A stretch of 64,000 bases of DNA from Rhizobium tropici CIAT 899 (GCF_000330885.1 NC_020059.1:3567501-3631500), one strand, 5' to 3'. Shown: positions 1 through 10,252, counted from the stretch's first letter. Program-made: numbers and translations. Notes: generated from the letters alone by a model not told the origin.

Positions 1-156
1 GCCGAAACTTACCGCCATCTGCGGCAACGAGGTGGTGATGATCGTCCCGTCCAGAAACTGCATGAAAAAGGAAACGGCGACGACAAAGGCGATGATGCGG
101 GACTGCCGGCCGAAACTTGCTTCGGAAGGCTCTTCTATAGTCCGGGCAACGGTCAT
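1..156 (-). CDS. MFS transporter, N-terminal fragment
   Basis: This is the first 52 codons of a gene that runs off the left edge of the window. The reading starts MTVARTIEEPSEASFGRQSR and enters a hydrophobic first helix followed by the motif LDGTIITTSLPQMA. That motif (D in helix 1 followed by TIxxxxLP) is typical of the 14-TM DHA2 (EmrB/QacA-like) drug:proton antiporters of the major facilitator superfamily. The start is the ATG at 154-156. Only the N-terminus is visible, so the substrate and the full length cannot be judged. The neighbour on the right (353-1012) is on the same strand but 196 bases away, so co-transcription is possible but not shown. Confidence 0.75.
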   Translation of the reverse strand, partial: MTVARTIEEPSEASFGRQSRIIAFVVAVSFFMQFLDGTIITTSLPQMAVSFG

Positions 157-352
157 GAGATGAATTTCACTGAATGGCGTTCAAGGGAGTCGGTGCGTCG
201 GCAGCAATCATATGATCATTGAATACGCCTATGATGGTGGCTTGCAAAGCCACAAACCCGGCTGGCGCCGCGAAAAATTGACACGGCGACATAGGAACTG
301 TGGTTCGAGACGGCCAATCCAAGGCCCCCTCACCCGCAGCGCTCCGGAAGCG

Positions 353-1012
353 TCAATCGTCCGAGTAGCGCTGCTCCCGCCAGGGATCGCTATACATGTG
401 ATAGCCGTTCTTCTCCCAGAAGCCGGCCCTGTCGGCGCCGATGAACTCGATACGGTTCAGCCACTTGGCGCTCTTCCAGAAATAGAGATGCGGCACGACG
501 AGACGCATCGGGCCGCCATGTTCGACGGTCAGAGGCTGACCTTCCCAGGCGGTGGCGAGGATCGCATCCTCGGCCGCGAAATCCGCAAGCGGCAGGTTGG
601 TGGTATAGCCGTCATAGCTCGTCAGCAACACATGATGCGCCTCTTCCGTCGGCATGGCGAGATCGAGGAGATCGCGCGTCGAAACTCCTTCCCAACGGTT
701 GTCGTAGCGCGACCAGGTCGTCACGCAATGGATATCGCTGACACGGGTACTTTGCTCGAGCGCCCGGAAAGCCGCCCAATCCAAGCTGAGCCGATTTTCC
801 ACGAAGCCGATCACATCGAGCCGCCAGCTGGATAGCGAAATCTGCGGCTGTACGCCGAGATCCAGCACCGGCCAATTCCTCACGAGATGCTGCCCCGGTG
901 GCAGCCGCTCTGCCTCGGGCCGGCTGACACGCCCCGTCAGAAACTTGCCCTCCGCCGCCCAGCGGCGCTTGGAAGTCGTGAGCTTGCTATCGGCGGGGAT
1001 CTCGTCGCTCAT
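353..1012 (-). CDS. Sulfite oxidase-like molybdopterin-dependent oxidoreductase
   Basis: This 219-residue protein belongs to the sulfite-oxidase/YedY (MsrP) fold that binds the molybdenum cofactor. The diagnostic segment is IHCVTTWSR near residues 95-102, where Cys96 would be the Mo-ligating cysteine. Downstream segments (YDGYTTNLPL, then LVVPHLYFWKSAKW) match the conserved core of this family. It lacks a twin-arginine signal peptide and the dimerization domain of eukaryotic sulfite oxidase. It is therefore a short, apparently cytoplasmic member of the group annotated as sulfite oxidase-like oxidoreductases, and its substrate is unknown. It lies between an MFS gene and a small membrane protein gene with no clear operon partner. 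An msrQ-like heme membrane partner is not visible in the window. Confidence 0.85.
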   Translation of the reverse strand: MSDEIPADSKLTTSKRRWAAEGKFLTGRVSRPEAERLPPGQHLVRNWPVLDLGVQPQISLSSWRLDVIGFVENRLSLDWAAFRALEQSTRVSDIHCVTTWSRYDNRWEGVSTRDLLDLAMPTEEAHHVLLTSYDGYTTNLPLADFAAEDAILATAWEGQPLTVEHGGPMRLVVPHLYFWKSAKWLNRIEFIGADRAGFWEKNGYHMYSDPWREQRYSDD

Positions 1013-1151
1013 GCCGGCTATCCTCTCTGCTGCGCAGAAATAGGATGCCCGAGCTGGGCAGGAGTCAAGTCAAGGAAGATCAGATGCGTCAGCCGATGGC
1101 ATCCCGGCGAGCGCAATGCTATGGCTCGGCAAACATGCCGAGGGGGTAAGC

Positions 1152-1706
1152 TTGAATACCGATATCACAGCCGTTCGCGAAATCAGGTACTCGAAATCCA
1201 GCTTCATAGTCGTTTTGGTGATCTATTGCTTCCTTGCGGCAGGGCTCGCAGCCATGCTGATTAAGGAGGGTCCACCGCGATTCCTTGCCCTGATCTTGTT
1301 GCCGATGCTGATTTTCTTCATCGCCTTTGCCGTGTACGAATATTTCCGCCGCGACTTTGTGACTCCAGTGATAACAATCGGTCCCCAGGGCATCCAGGAC
1401 ATCCGGATTGCCAGCGGTTTTATTCCTTGGGAGCATATGGATGGCGTGATCTTCGCCACCATGGACCCAAGAACGGCGAAGGCTGCCACCATATTCGTCA
1501 ACGCGGAAAGCAAGAGCAGCCTGAGCGACGACCTGGTCGCAAAAATCTGGAGGAGATCAAAGCGTCCGCGGCCGGTTTTGATCCGCCGCGGTCAGTTCGA
1601 CACGCAGTTCAAGAATATTGCTGTTGCGGTCGATCTCTACTATCGCGCCTACAAGCCGAAGGCGAGGAATGCGGAAAACAGCTCCCAGCAGCCCATTCCG
1701 GCTTAG
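1152..1706 (+). CDS. Small membrane protein with two TM helices, function unknown
   Basis: I do not recognise a named family. The protein has two hydrophobic helices close together near the N-terminus (around FIVVLVIYCFLAAGLAAML and FLALILLPMLIFFIAFAVY) followed by a soluble C-terminal domain with a VTPVITIGPQGIQD strand pattern and GFIPWEHMDGV. This resembles the PH-like or STM3941-type membrane proteins common in proteobacteria. An ATG lies further upstream at 1116, but I chose the in-frame TTG at 1152 because GAGGGGG at 1140-1146 sits five bases before it; the upstream start adds 12 residues. Its stop codon overlaps the stop of hutD on the other strand (convergent ends at 1703-1706). Confidence 0.6.
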   Translation: MNTDITAVREIRYSKSSFIVVLVIYCFLAAGLAAMLIKEGPPRFLALILLPMLIFFIAFAVYEYFRRDFVTPVITIGPQGIQDIRIASGFIPWEHMDGVIFATMDPRTAKAATIFVNAESKSSLSDDLVAKIWRRSKRPRPVLIRRGQFDTQFKNIAVAVDLYYRAYKPKARNAENSSQQPIPA

Positions 1707-2281
1707 ATTGCCGTGATCTCGATCAGGAAAAATCGTGCCGGTCCAGAAAGCCTTATGCACCTTCCGCTCGGACCATTCATAACGGCGCAATCCTGAGCGG
1801 ACAATACAAGGCTCTGGTCTCCATCGTCGATACGAAGGCCCTTGTCGTCATCACAAAGGAGCAGCGTACTACCTGCGGTCAGCTGCAATTCCATGTGGTC
1901 GCTGACAATATTTCGCGTGACCCTGTGCGCATACCTACCCCGCCGCGTCATCACGTTGAGATCAGTAATCGTCCCATTGATCAATGTCGCCGAGGTCGGC
2001 GCGTCCGCCGCGAAAGGCAGCGGTTCGCTCGCCTGCGTCAGGCGTTCGGGCGTACGCCCCTCGATGAAGAGGGTCATGCCCTCGCCATCGAGAATGGATA
2101 GCGTACGATCGATACCCGGAAAAACCGAAAACGGCCCGTCCGTCGCAACGGTTGCCATGCTGACGCGCCAGTCAAAGTCGGCAAGCCCGGCGCCGTCGGG
2201 CGAAACGGCGATCTCCACCGTTTCCCCGCCGCCGTTTTTCCAGGGCATGCGCTTGTGATCACTGGCGCGGAGCAGCTTCAT
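1703..2281 (-). CDS. hutD: HutD family protein
   Basis: This 192-residue protein begins MKLLRASDHKRMPWKNGGGE, the conserved N-terminal signature of the HutD family (KNGGGxTxEI), and continues with the cupin-like DFDWRVSMA segment. HutD is a bicupin linked to histidine utilization; in Pseudomonas it is proposed to act as a governor that limits hut activity, possibly by binding a pathway intermediate, rather than as a catabolic enzyme. It is the last gene of the minus-strand hut operon, starting three bases after the hutU stop, so it is certainly co-transcribed with hutI-hutH-hutU. Length is typical for the family. Confidence 0.93.
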   Translation of the reverse strand: MKLLRASDHKRMPWKNGGGETVEIAVSPDGAGLADFDWRVSMATVATDGPFSVFPGIDRTLSILDGEGMTLFIEGRTPERLTQASEPLPFAADAPTSATLINGTITDLNVMTRRGRYAHRVTRNIVSDHMELQLTAGSTLLLCDDDKGLRIDDGDQSLVLSAQDCAVMNGPSGRCIRLSGPARFFLIEITAI

Positions 2282-2283
2282 CT

Positions 2284-3969
2284 TTAGTTCCCCAGGATGG
2301 CCGGCAGGCGCAGGCCCTGCTGCTTGGCCCAGTCGAGCGCGATGTCGTAGCCGGCATCGGCGTGGCGCATGACGCCGGTTGCCGGGTCGTTCCAGAGAAC
2401 GCGCTCCAGGCGCTGGGCCGCATCATCCGTGCCGTCGGCGCAGATGACCATGCCGGAGTGCTGGCTGAAGCCCATGCCGACGCCGCCGCCGTGGTGCAGC
2501 GATACCCAGGTGGCACCCGATGCGGTGTTGAGCAGAGCGTTCAGGAGCGGCCAGTCGGAAACGGCGTCCGAACCGTCCTTCATGGCTTCCGTTTCGCGGT
2601 TCGGTGAGGCGACCGAGCCGCTATCGAGATGGTCGCGGCCGATGACGACGGGAGCCTTCAGCTCGCCGTTCCTGACCATTTCGTTGAAGGCGAGACCGAG
2701 GCGGTGGCGATCGCCGAGGCCAACCCAGCAAATGCGCGCCGGCAGGCCCTGGAAGGCGATGCGCTCACGCGCCATGTCGAGCCAGTTGTGCAGGTGCTTG
2801 TTGTCGGGCAGCAACTCCTTCACCTTGGCGTCGGTCTTGTAGATATCCTCCGGATCGCCCGAGAGAGCGGCCCAGCGGAACGGACCGATGCCGCGGCAGA
2901 AGAGCGGACGGATATAGGCCGGCACGAAGCCCGGGAAGGCGAAGGCGTTTTCGAAACCCTCTTCCTTGGCGACCTGACGGATGTTGTTGCCGTAGTCGAG
3001 CGTCGGCACGCCGGCATCCCAGAAGGCGACCATGGCTTCGACATGCACCTTCATCGAGGCTCGGGCGGCAGCTTCGACGGACTTCGGATCGCTCTCGCGC
3101 TTCGCCCGGTGTTCGGCCACCGTCCAGCCGATCGGCAGGTAGCCGTTCAGCGGATCGTGAGCGGAGGTCTGGTCGGTGACGATATCCGGGCGCGGGCCGC
3201 CGGCCTTCATGCGCTTCACGAGTTCCGGGAAGATCTCGGCGGCATTGCCGAGCAGACCGACGGACTTGGCTTCGCCGGCCTTCGTCCACTTGTCGATCAG
3301 AGCAAGCGCTTCGTCGAGCGTCTTTGCCTTCTCGTCGACATAGCGAGTGCGCAGGCGGAAATCGATGCGGGTTTCGTCGCTCTCGACGGCCAGGCAGCAG
3401 GCGCCGGCCATGACGGCTGCGAGCGGCTGTGCGCCACCCATGCCGCCGAGGCCGCCGGTCAGGATCCACTTGCCCTTCAGGCTGCCGTTATAGTGCTGGC
3501 GGCCGGCTTCCACGAAGGTCTCGTAGGTGCCCTGAACGATGCCCTGCGTGCCGATATAGATCCACGAGCCGGCCGTCATCTGGCCGTACATGGCAAGACC
3601 CTTCTTATCCAGCTCGTTGAAGTGATCCCAGGTCGCCCAGTGCGGCACGAGGTTGGAGTTCGCGATGAGGACGCGCGGCGCATCCTTGTGCGTGCGGAAC
3701 ACGGCGACCGGCTTGCCGGACTGCACGAGCAACGTCTCGTCTTCGTTGAGCGTCTTCAGCGTCGCGGCGATACGGTCGAAATCGTCCCAGGTGCGGGCGG
3801 CACGGCCGATGCCGCCATAGACGACCAGCTCGTTCGGGTTTTCAGCAACGTCGGGATCGAGATTGTTCATCAGCATGCGCAGCGGCGCTTCGGTCAGCCA
3901 GCTCTTGGCGTTGAGCTCCGGACCACGGGGTGCGCGGATTTCGCGGATATTATGGCGTGGATTGGTCAT
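2284..3969 (-). CDS. hutU: Urocanate hydratase
   Basis: HutU converts urocanate to 4-imidazolone-5-propionate, the second step of histidine degradation, using tightly bound NAD+ as an electrophile. The 561-residue protein has the expected length and family landmarks: [12 protein letters not shown] near residue 47, the glycine-rich [17 protein letters not shown] segment that binds NAD, and the conserved C-terminal [13 protein letters not shown] stretch. The open frame extends 15 codons upstream, but the ATG at 3967-3969 gives the normal [16 protein letters not shown] start, lies one base beyond the hutH stop, and has GGAG a few bases upstream. It sits between hutH and hutD in one operon. Confidence 0.97.
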   Translation of the reverse strand: MTNPRHNIREIRAPRGPELNAKSWLTEAPLRMLMNNLDPDVAENPNELVVYGGIGRAARTWDDFDRIAATLKTLNEDETLLVQSGKPVAVFRTHKDAPRVLIANSNLVPHWATWDHFNELDKKGLAMYGQMTAGSWIYIGTQGIVQGTYETFVEAGRQHYNGSLKGKWILTGGLGGMGGAQPLAAVMAGACCLAVESDETRIDFRLRTRYVDEKAKTLDEALALIDKWTKAGEAKSVGLLGNAAEIFPELVKRMKAGGPRPDIVTDQTSAHDPLNGYLPIGWTVAEHRAKRESDPKSVEAAARASMKVHVEAMVAFWDAGVPTLDYGNNIRQVAKEEGFENAFAFPGFVPAYIRPLFCRGIGPFRWAALSGDPEDIYKTDAKVKELLPDNKHLHNWLDMARERIAFQGLPARICWVGLGDRHRLGLAFNEMVRNGELKAPVVIGRDHLDSGSVASPNRETEAMKDGSDAVSDWPLLNALLNTASGATWVSLHHGGGVGMGFSQHSGMVICADGTDDAAQRLERVLWNDPATGVMRHADAGYDIALDWAKQQGLRLPAILGN

Positions 3970-3970
3970 G

Positions 3971-5506
3971 TCACATCTCCAAGGAGGGCAGGATGTCGGT
4001 TGAAATCGAGGCATTGAGCGCGCCGGAAGCGATGAGGTCGCTCGCAGCCTTCAAGTCGTTCGCCATATAGCGGTCCTCTTCCAGCGCGGGCACAGCGGCG
4101 CGGATCGAAGCAATGGCAAGGGTCAGTTCGGGGCTGGTCGTCAGCGGCGCGCGCAGCTCGACGCCCTGGGCGGCGGTCAGCGCTTCGATGCCGATGATGG
4201 CGAAGAGGTTTTCGGTCATCTCCAGCAGGCGACGGGCACCATGGCAGGCCATGGAGACGTGGTCTTCCTGGTTCGCCGAGGTCGGCGTCGAGTCGACCGA
4301 GGCCGGATGCGACATCTGCTTGTTTTCGGACATCAGCGCAGCCGAGGTCACTTCGGCGATCATCAGGCCGGAGTTCAGGCCCGGCTTCTTCGCCAGGAAC
4401 GCCGGCAGGCCGTAGCTGAGCGCGGGATCGACAAGTAGCGCTATGCGGCGCTGCGCGATCGCGCCGATTTCGCAAACCGCAATCGCGATCTGGTCGGCGG
4501 CGAAGGCGACTGGCTCGGCATGGAAATTGCCGCCGGAAACGACGGAATTGTCCGAAAGCACGAGCGGATTGTCGGTGACGGCGTTGGCTTCGATTTCGAG
4601 CGTGCGGCCGACGGAACGCAGCAGATCAAGGCAGGCGCCATCCACCTGCGGCTGGCAGCGGATGCAATAGGGGTCCTGCACACGCTCGTCGCCTTCGATA
4701 TGGCTTTCGCGGATCACTGAGCCGGCCAGCAGACCGCGAAGGGCAGCGGCGGTATCGATCTGGCCCTTATGGCCGCGCAGCGTATGAATGTCCGGATGGA
4801 ACGGGGCGGAAGAGCCCATGGCCGCATCCGTCGACATGGCGCCGGTGATGAGAGCTGCCTGGGCGGCGCGATGGGCGCGGAAGAGGCCGGCAAGCGCGAG
4901 ACCGGTCGAGACCTGCGTGCCGTTGATCAGCGCCAGGCCCTCCTTGGCGGCGAGCACGACCGGCTTTAAGCCGGCCTTCTCCAGCGCGACCGCGCCCGAG
5001 AGCTGTTCGCCGGCGTAAAATGCCTCGCCATGACCCATCATGACAGCGGTCATATGGGCGAGCGGCGCCAGATCGCCGGAAGCGCCGACAGAACCCTTTT
5101 CGGGGATGACGGGCACGACGCCCTTTTCAAGCATGCCTTCGATCAGCCGTACCAGCTCCAGCCGCACGCCAGATGCGCCGCGGCCGAGCGAAATGAGCTT
5201 CAGCGACATGATGAGGCGAACGACGTTCTCAGGGAGCGGCTGGCCGACGCCGCAGCAATGCGAGAGGATGAGATTGCGCTGAAGAGTCGCGACATCGGCG
5301 CTGTCGATCTTGATCGACGCCAGTTTGCCAAAGCCGGTATTGATACCATAGACCGGCGCGTTGCCGGCAGCGATCTCCGCGATGCGGGCGGCGGCCTTGG
5401 CAATGCCGGCATCGAAGGACGCATCGAGCTTCGCCGCCTCACCGCTCCAATAGATCGTCGCCAGCTGCTGCAGCGAGACGGAACCCGGATGGAGAACGAC
5501 AGTCAT
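3971..5506 (-). CDS. hutH: Histidine ammonia-lyase
   Basis: HutH deaminates L-histidine to trans-urocanate, the entry step of the Hut pathway. The 511-residue protein carries [15 protein letters not shown], where Ala142-Ser143-Gly144 would cyclise to the MIO (methylidene-imidazolone) electrophile, and the [10 protein letters not shown] segment near residue 53 that provides the catalytic tyrosine. Its ATG overlaps the stop of hutI in an ATGA arrangement at 5503-5506, which indicates translational coupling. The next gene, hutU, starts one base after its stop. Length and motifs are standard. Confidence 0.97.
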   Translation of the reverse strand: MTVVLHPGSVSLQQLATIYWSGEAAKLDASFDAGIAKAAARIAEIAAGNAPVYGINTGFGKLASIKIDSADVATLQRNLILSHCCGVGQPLPENVVRLIMSLKLISLGRGASGVRLELVRLIEGMLEKGVVPVIPEKGSVGASGDLAPLAHMTAVMMGHGEAFYAGEQLSGAVALEKAGLKPVVLAAKEGLALINGTQVSTGLALAGLFRAHRAAQAALITGAMSTDAAMGSSAPFHPDIHTLRGHKGQIDTAAALRGLLAGSVIRESHIEGDERVQDPYCIRCQPQVDGACLDLLRSVGRTLEIEANAVTDNPLVLSDNSVVSGGNFHAEPVAFAADQIAIAVCEIGAIAQRRIALLVDPALSYGLPAFLAKKPGLNSGLMIAEVTSAALMSENKQMSHPASVDSTPTSANQEDHVSMACHGARRLLEMTENLFAIIGIEALTAAQGVELRAPLTTSPELTLAIASIRAAVPALEEDRYMANDLKAASDLIASGALNASISTDILPSLEM

Positions 5507-6759
5507 CGGTTGAACCTCTTTCCCTTGAAGACATGTGCATGGAGCGGATTGAAGCCGATGCGGTAGACAAGCTCCGCCAGGCTTTCGACATCCCAGATGG
5601 CAAAATCGGCCGACTTGCCGGCTTCAAGCGTTCCCGTCTCCGACAGAAGACCAAGGGCGCGCGCGCCTTCGCGGGTGGCGCCGGCAATGCATTCCTCCAC
5701 CGTCAGGCGGAAAAGGGTGGCAGCCATATTCATGGTCAGAAGCAGCGACGTCAGAGGCGAAGTGCCCGGATTGGAGTCCGTGGCGATGGCGATCGACACG
5801 CCCGCATCCCGCAACGCCTGAACCGGCGGCTTCTGCTTCTCGTTGATGGCATAGAAGGCGCCGGGCAGAAGTACGGCAACCGTTCCAGCCGCCGCCATCG
5901 CCTTTACGCCATCCTCGTCGAGATATTCGACATGATCGGCTGACAGAGCGCCGTAGGAGGCGGCGAACTTGGCACCACCGAGATTGGAAAGCTGCTCCGC
6001 ATGCAGCTTCACCGGAATACCGAGCGACTTGGCAAGATCGAAGACGCGGGCGATTTCCGCCGTCGAAAAGGCAATCCCCTCGCAGAACCCGTCGACGGCA
6101 TCGACAAGACCTTCGGCATGCGCCTGCTTCAAGCCGGGCAGCACGACATCAGTAATATAGTCGCCGTTGCGGCCCTTATACTCCACCGGGGTCGCGTGCG
6201 CGCCGAGATAGGAGGTGACGACGCGAACCGGGCGGACCGTCTCCAGCTTGCGCGCGGCCCGCAGCATCTTCAGTTCGGATTCAATGTTGAGGCCGTAGCC
6301 CGACTTCACTTCGATCGTCGTTACGCCTTCGGCAAGCAGCGTGTCGAGGCGCGGCAAGGCAGCAGCAACAAGCTCGTCCACCGATAGCGCGCGCGTCGCG
6401 TTGACGGAGGAAACGATGCCGCCGCCGGCACGGGCGATTTCTTCGTAGCTCGCACCTTCGAGCCGCATCTCGAATTCGCGGGCGCGATTGCCGCCATAGA
6501 CGATATGTGTGTGGCAATCGACGAGGCCGGGGGTCACCCAGCGTCCCTCAAGATCGATGATTTCAGCGCCTGATGTTTCAGGCAGATCGGCTTCATGGCC
6601 AGCAAAGACGATACGGCCGCCCTTGGTCAGGATCGCGCCCTTCTCGATCGTGCCGAGCCGGGCCTCGCCCTCTTTCAAGGTCGCAAGGCGAGCATTGCGC
6701 CAGACGCGGCCTGCCGCGTCGCCTTTCTCGCCATCTTCGGAAAAATTATTCCCACCCAT
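5503..6759 (-). CDS. hutI: Imidazolonepropionase
   Basis: HutI hydrolyses 4-imidazolone-5-propionate to N-formimidoyl-L-glutamate. It is an amidohydrolase-superfamily metalloenzyme; the [11 protein letters not shown] segment supplies the HxH metal motif and [19 protein letters not shown] and [11 protein letters not shown] supply the remaining ligands. The open frame continues upstream to 6879, but that extension would run through the divergent hutF start and the operator. The ATG at 6757-6759, preceded by GAGGAAAGG, gives a 418-residue protein of family length. It is the first gene of the minus-strand hut operon, with its promoter in the hutI/hutF intergenic region. Confidence 0.96.
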   Translation of the reverse strand: MGGNNFSEDGEKGDAAGRVWRNARLATLKEGEARLGTIEKGAILTKGGRIVFAGHEADLPETSGAEIIDLEGRWVTPGLVDCHTHIVYGGNRAREFEMRLEGASYEEIARAGGGIVSSVNATRALSVDELVAAALPRLDTLLAEGVTTIEVKSGYGLNIESELKMLRAARKLETVRPVRVVTSYLGAHATPVEYKGRNGDYITDVVLPGLKQAHAEGLVDAVDGFCEGIAFSTAEIARVFDLAKSLGIPVKLHAEQLSNLGGAKFAASYGALSADHVEYLDEDGVKAMAAAGTVAVLLPGAFYAINEKQKPPVQALRDAGVSIAIATDSNPGTSPLTSLLLTMNMAATLFRLTVEECIAGATREGARALGLLSETGTLEAGKSADFAIWDVESLAELVYRIGFNPLHAHVFKGKRFNR

Positions 6760-6789
6760 CAGCTTTACGCCTTTCCTCGTTGGCTTATA

Positions 6790-6801
6790 ATGTATATACA
6801 T
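6790..6801. promoter_or_regulatory. Putative HutC operator between hutI and hutF
   Basis: A perfect 12-bp palindrome, ATGTATATACAT, lies between the divergent hutI and hutF start codons. The core TGTATATACA matches the general form of operators bound by HutC, the GntR-family repressor relieved by urocanate (GT-N-TA-N-AC centre). The hutC gene itself is downstream of hutF. One such site could control both arms. Assignment is by motif and context only. Confidence 0.7.
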
Positions 6802-6860
6802 AATCGAAAGGCTGACAAGAGGGATTTTGGACTCCGCGTCCGAAAGGAAAGGGTGAGACC

Positions 6861-8204
6861 ATGACGAGACTTCATGCACGCACGGCTTTGCTTGCTGACG
6901 GATGGCACGAGAATGTGCGATTGACCCTCCAAGACGGCCGCATCGCCGAGATCGCGACCGATGTCGCTCCCGAAGACGTTGATGACAGGCAGAATGTTCT
7001 GGTTCCGGCGATGCCGAACCTGCACAGCCATGCCTTCCAGCGCGCCATGGCCGGCCTTGCCGAAGTCCGCGGCCCGGCCAACGACAGCTTCTGGAGCTGG
7101 CGCACCGTCATGTACAAATTCGCCCTGTCGATGACCCCGGATCATGTCGAGGCCGTCGCCGCGCAGCTCTATATGGAGATGCTGGAAGCCGGCTTCTCTC
7201 GCGTCGGCGAATTCCACTACCTGCACCATGACAAGGACGGCAGCCATTATGCCAATATCGCCGAACTGGCCGAGCGCATCGGCGCCGCCAGCACTGAGAC
7301 CGGCATCGCCTTGACACTGCTTCCCGTCTTCTACGCCCATTCCAGCTTCGGCGGCGCCGCTCCCATCGAGGGCCAACGCCGCTTCATCAATTCGATCGAG
7401 AGCTTCGAGGCGCTGATGGCCGGCTGCCGTATGGTTACCAGCCGCCTTCCCGGCGCCGAACTCGGCATCGCGCCGCACAGCCTGCGGGCCGTGACACCGG
7501 AAGAGCTGGCCAAACTCGTGCCGATCGCCGGCGACGGACCGATCCATATCCACGTCGCCGAGCAGGTGAAAGAAGTGGAGGACTGCATCGCCTGGTCGGG
7601 TGCCCGCCCGGTGCAATGGCTGCTCGACAATGCTCCTATGAACGAGCGCTGGTGCCTGATCCACGCCACGCACATGACCGAGGATGAAACCCGCCGCACG
7701 GCAAGGAGCGGCGCAATCGCCGGCCTTTGCCCGATCACCGAGGCCAATCTCGGCGATGGCGTTTTCGCAGCGCCGCTTTTCCTGGAAGAAGGTGGCCGCT
7801 ACGGCGTCGGCTCGGATTCCAATATTCTGATCTCCGTGTCTGAGGAGTTGCGGCAGCTCGAATATTCGCAGCGCCTGGCGCTGCGTGCCCGCAACGTCAT
7901 CGCCACGACCGGCGGCTCCACCGCCCGCATGCTGTTCGACGGCGCGCTGGCGGGCGGTGGCGCGGCTCTTAAGGCACCGGCCGGCCTTGCCGTCGGCAAT
8001 CATGCCGACATCGTTTCGCTCGATGTGAGTGCAGTGCCTTATCTCTCCGGCGATCGCCTTCTCGATCACTGGACTTTTGCCGGTGGCGTCAAGGTCGATG
8101 GCGTCTGGGCGCTGGGCCGCAAGCAGGTCGAAGGCGGCCGCCATCGAAAGAGAGAGGAAATTTCGGCGCGATTCCGCCGGGCTATGGCCGAGCTGATCGC
8201 TTAA
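6861..8204 (+). CDS. hutF: Formimidoylglutamate deiminase
   Basis: HutF removes ammonia from N-formimidoyl-L-glutamate to give N-formyl-L-glutamate, the first half of the five-step Hut route. The 447-residue amidohydrolase has the metal-binding motif [14 protein letters not shown] near residue 52, the conserved [12 protein letters not shown] segment, [25 protein letters not shown], and [21 protein letters not shown] near the C-terminal metal site. It starts divergently from hutI and is followed 52 bases later by hutC. Presence of HutF predicts a downstream N-formylglutamate amidohydrolase (HutG), which is not in this window. Confidence 0.95.
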   Translation: MTRLHARTALLADGWHENVRLTLQDGRIAEIATDVAPEDVDDRQNVLVPAMPNLHSHAFQRAMAGLAEVRGPANDSFWSWRTVMYKFALSMTPDHVEAVAAQLYMEMLEAGFSRVGEFHYLHHDKDGSHYANIAELAERIGAASTETGIALTLLPVFYAHSSFGGAAPIEGQRRFINSIESFEALMAGCRMVTSRLPGAELGIAPHSLRAVTPEELAKLVPIAGDGPIHIHVAEQVKEVEDCIAWSGARPVQWLLDNAPMNERWCLIHATHMTEDETRRTARSGAIAGLCPITEANLGDGVFAAPLFLEEGGRYGVGSDSNILISVSEELRQLEYSQRLALRARNVIATTGGSTARMLFDGALAGGGAALKAPAGLAVGNHADIVSLDVSAVPYLSGDRLLDHWTFAGGVKVDGVWALGRKQVEGGRHRKREEISARFRRAMAELIA

Positions 8205-8256
8205 AAACCGCTTTTCCTCCCCTAGATTGGCCCCTAAATAACCTGCGGGAGATCCC

Positions 8257-9003
8257 ATGTCTCACACGGAACAGACGGACGGTATGACCACAGGCAAAGA
8301 GGCGACCCTCCATCAGCGCATTCTCAGCGATATCGAGGGCCGGATCGTCTCCGGCGCCTGGCCTCCGGGGCATCGCATTCCATTCGAGATGGACCTGGCA
8401 GAGCAGTATGACTGCTCGCGCATGACGGTAAACAAGGTACTGACCCAGCTTGCGCGCGCCGGCCTGATCGAGCGGCGAAAGCGCTCGGGCAGCTTCGTCA
8501 CCCATCCACAGGCGCAATCCGCCGTGCTTGAGATTCACGACATCAAGTCCGAGGTCCTATCGCTCAATCTGCCCTATTCACACCGGCTGATAAAGCTTGC
8601 CGAACGACGCGGGCGGCCGGAGGACGCGCGCAGGCTGCAGTTCGTCGGCTCCATACCGGTGATGGAGATCACCTGCATCCACTATGCCGGTCCGCGCCCC
8701 TTCTGCCTGGAAAATCGCGTCATCAATCTCGACGCGGTACCGGAAGCGGCGAAGGCAGACTTCGAGACATTGCCGCCAGGCCCCTGGCTGCTCAACCAGG
8801 TGCCGTGGAGTACCGCCGAACATCAGATCCGCGCCATATCGGCCGAAAGCGACGCTGCCGCCAACCTCGATATCCAAAAAGGGACGGCGTGCCTCGTCGT
8901 CGAACGGCGCACCTGGAGCGCCGCCGGCCCGATTACCCACGTTCGCCTCACCTATCCCGGTGATCGCCATAGCCTCGTGGCGCGCTTTACACCGGCAAGC
9001 TGA
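8257..9003 (+). CDS. hutC: Histidine utilization repressor, GntR family
   Basis: This 248-residue regulator has an N-terminal GntR winged helix (LHQRILSDIEGRIVSGAWPPGHRIP followed by EQYDCSRMTVNKVLTQLARAGLIERRKRSGSFV, residues about 20-85) and a C-terminal UTRA effector domain (from about residue 110 to the end). That architecture and its position directly after hutF identify HutC, the repressor that releases DNA when it binds urocanate. The ATG follows GCGGGAG with five-base spacing. It probably shares the hutF transcript, which would make the system autoregulated through the palindrome at 6790-6801. Confidence 0.93.
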   Translation: MSHTEQTDGMTTGKEATLHQRILSDIEGRIVSGAWPPGHRIPFEMDLAEQYDCSRMTVNKVLTQLARAGLIERRKRSGSFVTHPQAQSAVLEIHDIKSEVLSLNLPYSHRLIKLAERRGRPEDARRLQFVGSIPVMEITCIHYAGPRPFCLENRVINLDAVPEAAKADFETLPPGPWLLNQVPWSTAEHQIRAISAESDAAANLDIQKGTACLVVERRTWSAAGPITHVRLTYPGDRHSLVARFTPAS

Positions 9004-9019
9004 CAGTTGCCCGCCCCGA

Positions 9020-9172
9020 TTAAGGACGCTGCGGCGACTCTGTGGGCGGCGGAATAAGGCTGTCGGATTGACGGACAGGCGGAGCGGGATCGACCAGCAG
9101 GATACTCAGCGCAATCAGAACCAGTGCCAGAATCAGCAGGATTCCGATCAGAAGCGGACGAATCGCGGTCAT
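9020..9172 (-). CDS. Short single-helix membrane protein, unknown function
   Basis: This is a 50-codon gene on the minus strand. The ATG at 9170-9172 is preceded by GGAG with six-base spacing. The product is one long hydrophobic helix (starting MTAIRPLLIGILLILALVLI) followed by a polar, proline-rich tail ending SPQRP. It resembles the many single-TM small proteins of rhizobial genomes and I cannot name a family. It ends convergently, 16 bases from the hutC stop. The clear ribosome binding site and the uninterrupted hydrophobic/proline-rich pattern argue for a real gene, but no homology evidence is available here. Confidence 0.5.
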   Translation of the reverse strand: MTAIRPLLIGILLILALVLIALSILLVDPAPPVRQSDSLIPPPTESPQRP

Positions 9173-9484
9173 TTCGTTCTCCAATCTCCCCAGCCCAGCG
9201 CCAAGCGCGATAGGGAATTCGAGATAACCAGCGCAGTCTAACGGTAAACGTTAAGCAATGCTTGATGTTCTGCGAAAAAATGAGCCTTTTCCCGGAATTT
9301 CTGCCCACGCCGGACGAGACGGCAATCTCACGCTTGTTTGAATGGTGAGTGATGGAAGCGGCGCATAGGATCGCGATGTAGATGGCTTCGAAACCATTCC
9401 ACGGCCTCCGTCGACCAATTTCAACCTTCGTATCAAGCACGACCGGCGCATCGCCCGGCCGATATCTCAAGGGGGACCCCGCCC
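9173..9484. other. Intergenic region upstream of the DUF5666 gene
   Basis: This roughly 310-base stretch separates two divergent genes. It contains a short TAACG-N5-CGTTA inverted repeat (9238-9252) and the Shine-Dalgarno AAGGGGG just before the next gene. I see no further gene, RNA or repeat that I can support; it presumably holds the two divergent promoters. Confidence 0.4.
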
Positions 9485-10099
9485 ATGGATCGCAAACGTC
9501 TGATCGCGGCTGCGCTGACGCTCTCCGTCGCCATGTTCGCCACGCTGCAAAGTGCCGATGCCGCCGAGCGTGTAAGGGTGCGCGGCACCGTAGAAAGCCT
9601 CGATGGCGATACGCTCAAGGTCAAATCCCGCGATGGCAAGGATGTGACCGTTGCGCTGAAGTCCGGCTGGAACGTCGGTGGCGTCGTCAAGGCCGCGGTC
9701 AGCGATATCAAGCCCGGCGATTTCGTCGGCATCGCCTCGCAGCCGACCGACAGCGGTATCAATGGCGCGATCGAAGTCGTCATCTTCCCGGCCTCGATGA
9801 AGGGAACGGGCGAAGGCGACCGCCCCTGGGATTCCAAGCCGAACAGCTCGATGACCAACGCCACGGTCGCCAATGCCGTGACCTCGGTCAACGGCCCGAC
9901 ATTGACGCTCACCTACAAGGGCGGCGAACGCAAGATCAAGATCCCGGACGGCACGCCCGTCGTGACGCTGACGTCAGCAACGAAAGCCGATCTGAAGCCC
10001 GGCGCCGGCGTCTTCATCACAGGCGAGCAAACCGGCGAGACCGCAGTCTCCGCCGACAGGGTTGCCGTCGGCCTCAACGGCACCGTGCCGCCGATGTGA
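9485..10099 (+). CDS. Secreted DUF5666-like protein
   Basis: This 204-residue protein begins with a classical Sec signal peptide (basic start MDRKRL, hydrophobic core, cleavage near SADAAE). The mature part shows two OB-like repeats: RVRGTVESLDGDTLKVKSRDG, and later NAVTSVNGPTLTLTYKGGERKIKIPDGTPVV, each followed by a DIKPGDFVGI or DLKPGAGVFI segment. This repeated pattern is that of DUF5666-type periplasmic proteins, whose role is not established. The ATG is preceded by AAGGGGG. It appears monocistronic; mntH follows after about 230 bases. Confidence 0.7.
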   Translation: MDRKRLIAAALTLSVAMFATLQSADAAERVRVRGTVESLDGDTLKVKSRDGKDVTVALKSGWNVGGVVKAAVSDIKPGDFVGIASQPTDSGINGAIEVVIFPASMKGTGEGDRPWDSKPNSSMTNATVANAVTSVNGPTLTLTYKGGERKIKIPDGTPVVTLTSATKADLKPGAGVFITGEQTGETAVSADRVAVGLNGTVPPM

Positions 10100-10252
10100 T
10101 GGATTGGCGACGGCGAGTACGCAACCGCCTAAACCGCATCGACGAATATACGATCCGAATTCTGAATATTCCGGCTGAGGACGAACATCAGCAACGCCTC
10201 ATCGCGACGTCGGTAAGCCGTCTCCGCAGGCGGAAAATGCAAAGCCGATTGA

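Noticed and set aside
207..216. Palindrome ATCATATGAT upstream of the partial MFS gene
   Set aside because: Only 10 bp and no regulator nearby; too weak to call an operator.
2629..4017. 462-codon plus-strand frame opposite hutU
   Set aside because: Shadow of hutU, no domain pattern.
6765..8258. 497-codon frame antisense to hutF
   Set aside because: Long antisense frames are expected in GC-rich DNA; the hutF frame has all catalytic motifs.
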